A stretch of 16,882 nucleotides of DNA from an uncultured Bacteroidota bacterium (GTDB taxonomy: Bacteria > Bacteroidota > Bacteroidia > Chitinophagales > Chitinophagaceae), in assembly GCA_938008665.1 (NCBI GenBank), contig CALLKA010000195.1, positions 1 through 16,882 of the forward strand, given 5' to 3'. Below the pieces are notes generated by a model. The model saw only the letters and a list, made by a program, of their open reading frames with translations. It did no database searches and was not told where the DNA came from. The translations under genes were made by a program, and so were the position numbers. Below are positions 16,457 to 16,882 of this stretch, piece after piece. How positions within the stretch are numbered: the stretch's first letter is position 1; each line of letters begins with the position of its first letter.

Positions 16457-16882
16457 TTGAAAAACCATTTTTTACAAATAGTATTTACTTTGTTTTGTTT
16501 GTTTATTTTTTCCTACACACAAGGACAGCAAAAAATAGGCAAGCCCAATATCATTTATATTTATGCAGATGATTTGGGATATGGAGAATTAGGATCCTAC
16601 GGACAAAAGAAAATTAAAACGCCCTACTTGGATCAAATGGCCAGAGAAGGCATGCGATTTACCCAACATTATAGCAGTGCGCCAGTATGTGCGCCATCCC
16701 GTTGTATGTTGATGACAGGTAAAAACCCTGGTCATACTTATATCAGAGGCAATTATGAATTAGGCGGCTTTGGAGATAATGAAGAAGGGGGGCAGATGCC
16801 CTTGCATGAAGGCGCTTATACCATAGCTAAAATGTTGAAAGAAAGAGGGTATGCAACTGCGCTGGTTGGAGATCGGAAGAGC
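16457..16882 (+). CDS. Type I formylglycine sulfatase (arylsulfatase family), N-terminal part
   Basis: Start of a secreted or periplasmic sulfatase that hydrolyses sulfate esters. About 138 genuine residues are visible before the window ends. After a signal-peptide-like N-terminus (hydrophobic residues 6-19) comes PNIIYIYADDLGYGELG, where Asp38 and Asp39 are the metal ligands of the family. The sulfatase signature CAPSR follows, with Cys78 (codon 16688-16690) as the residue converted to formylglycine and Arg82 beside it. GYATALVG then begins the motif normally continuing as KWxxG. The only suitable start is TTG at 16457: the frame has a stop at 16442 and no ATG before codon 61. The last four codons (16871-16882, reading DRKS) are Illumina adapter sequence, so the natural gene sequence ends at about 16869. 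Next to susC2-susD2, it suggests a sulfated glycan or other sulfate ester as a substrate of the locus. The sulfatase subfamily cannot be assigned. Confidence 0.93.
   Translation, partial: MKNHFLQIVFTLFCLFIFSYTQGQQKIGKPNIIYIYADDLGYGELGSYGQKKIKTPYLDQMAREGMRFTQHYSSAPVCAPSRCMLMTGKNPGHTYIRGNYELGGFGDNEEGGQMPLHEGAYTIAKMLKERGYATALVGDRKS
16870..16882 (+). other. Untrimmed Illumina adapter at the contig end
   Basis: The terminal 13 bases AGATCGGAAGAGC are identical to the universal start of the Illumina TruSeq read-through adapter, and they end exactly at the last base of the window. The translated frame changes at that point from a conserved sulfatase context (ALVG, expected to continue KWxxG) to unrelated residues. 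The first base, A16870, could be shared with the genuine sequence. These bases should be treated as artificial. Confidence 0.93.

Overview
The window is AT-rich, gene-dense DNA from a member of the Bacteroidota. The evidence is two SusC/SusD (RagA/RagB) outer-membrane nutrient-uptake pairs, SusD-type lipoprotein signals, a lack of obvious Shine-Dalgarno sequences, and genes resembling those of the Chitinophagaceae/Sphingobacteriia side of the phylum (the lower-rank placement is inference). It is very probably a whole short-read contig: its last 13 bases are identical to the start of the common Illumina adapter, and they break a conserved sulfatase motif.

Left part (1-685): the 3' end of a mitochondrial-type citrate synthase gene, then a complete tRNA-Ala(GGC), both on the + strand.

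Minus-strand operon (4330 down to 685): pxpB, pxpC, pxpA and an NRAMP-fold membrane transporter, with gaps of 13-14 bp or a slight overlap. PxpABC is the prokaryotic ATP-dependent 5-oxoprolinase, which opens 5-oxoproline (pyroglutamate) to glutamate. The transporter lacks the metal-binding DPGN and MPH motifs of true NRAMP proteins. Its place in the operon, as with ycsG in Bacillus subtilis, makes it a candidate 5-oxoproline or related organic-acid importer.

Plus-strand accessory region (4691 to end): susC1-susD1, a strong hairpin terminator, a GMC-family FAD oxidoreductase gene, a weaker hairpin, susC2-susD2, a second strong terminator, and the 5' end of a type I (formylglycine) sulfatase with a TTG start. 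This looks like part of a polysaccharide- or glycoconjugate-utilisation locus: two TonB-dependent import systems, an enzyme that probably oxidises a sugar or other alcohol, and a sulfatase. No glycoside hydrolase, peptidase, sigma/anti-sigma pair or hybrid two-component regulator is in view, so the substrate stays open. A 16-base element (14/16 identical) lies upstream of both susC genes, and a partial copy lies upstream of the GMC gene; it may be a shared regulatory site.

No mobile element, CRISPR array, phage gene or clearly new multi-gene system is visible. The most useful leads are the metal-motif-less NRAMP homologue in the 5-oxoprolinase operon, the shared upstream element, and the GMC enzyme without its usual small subunit.
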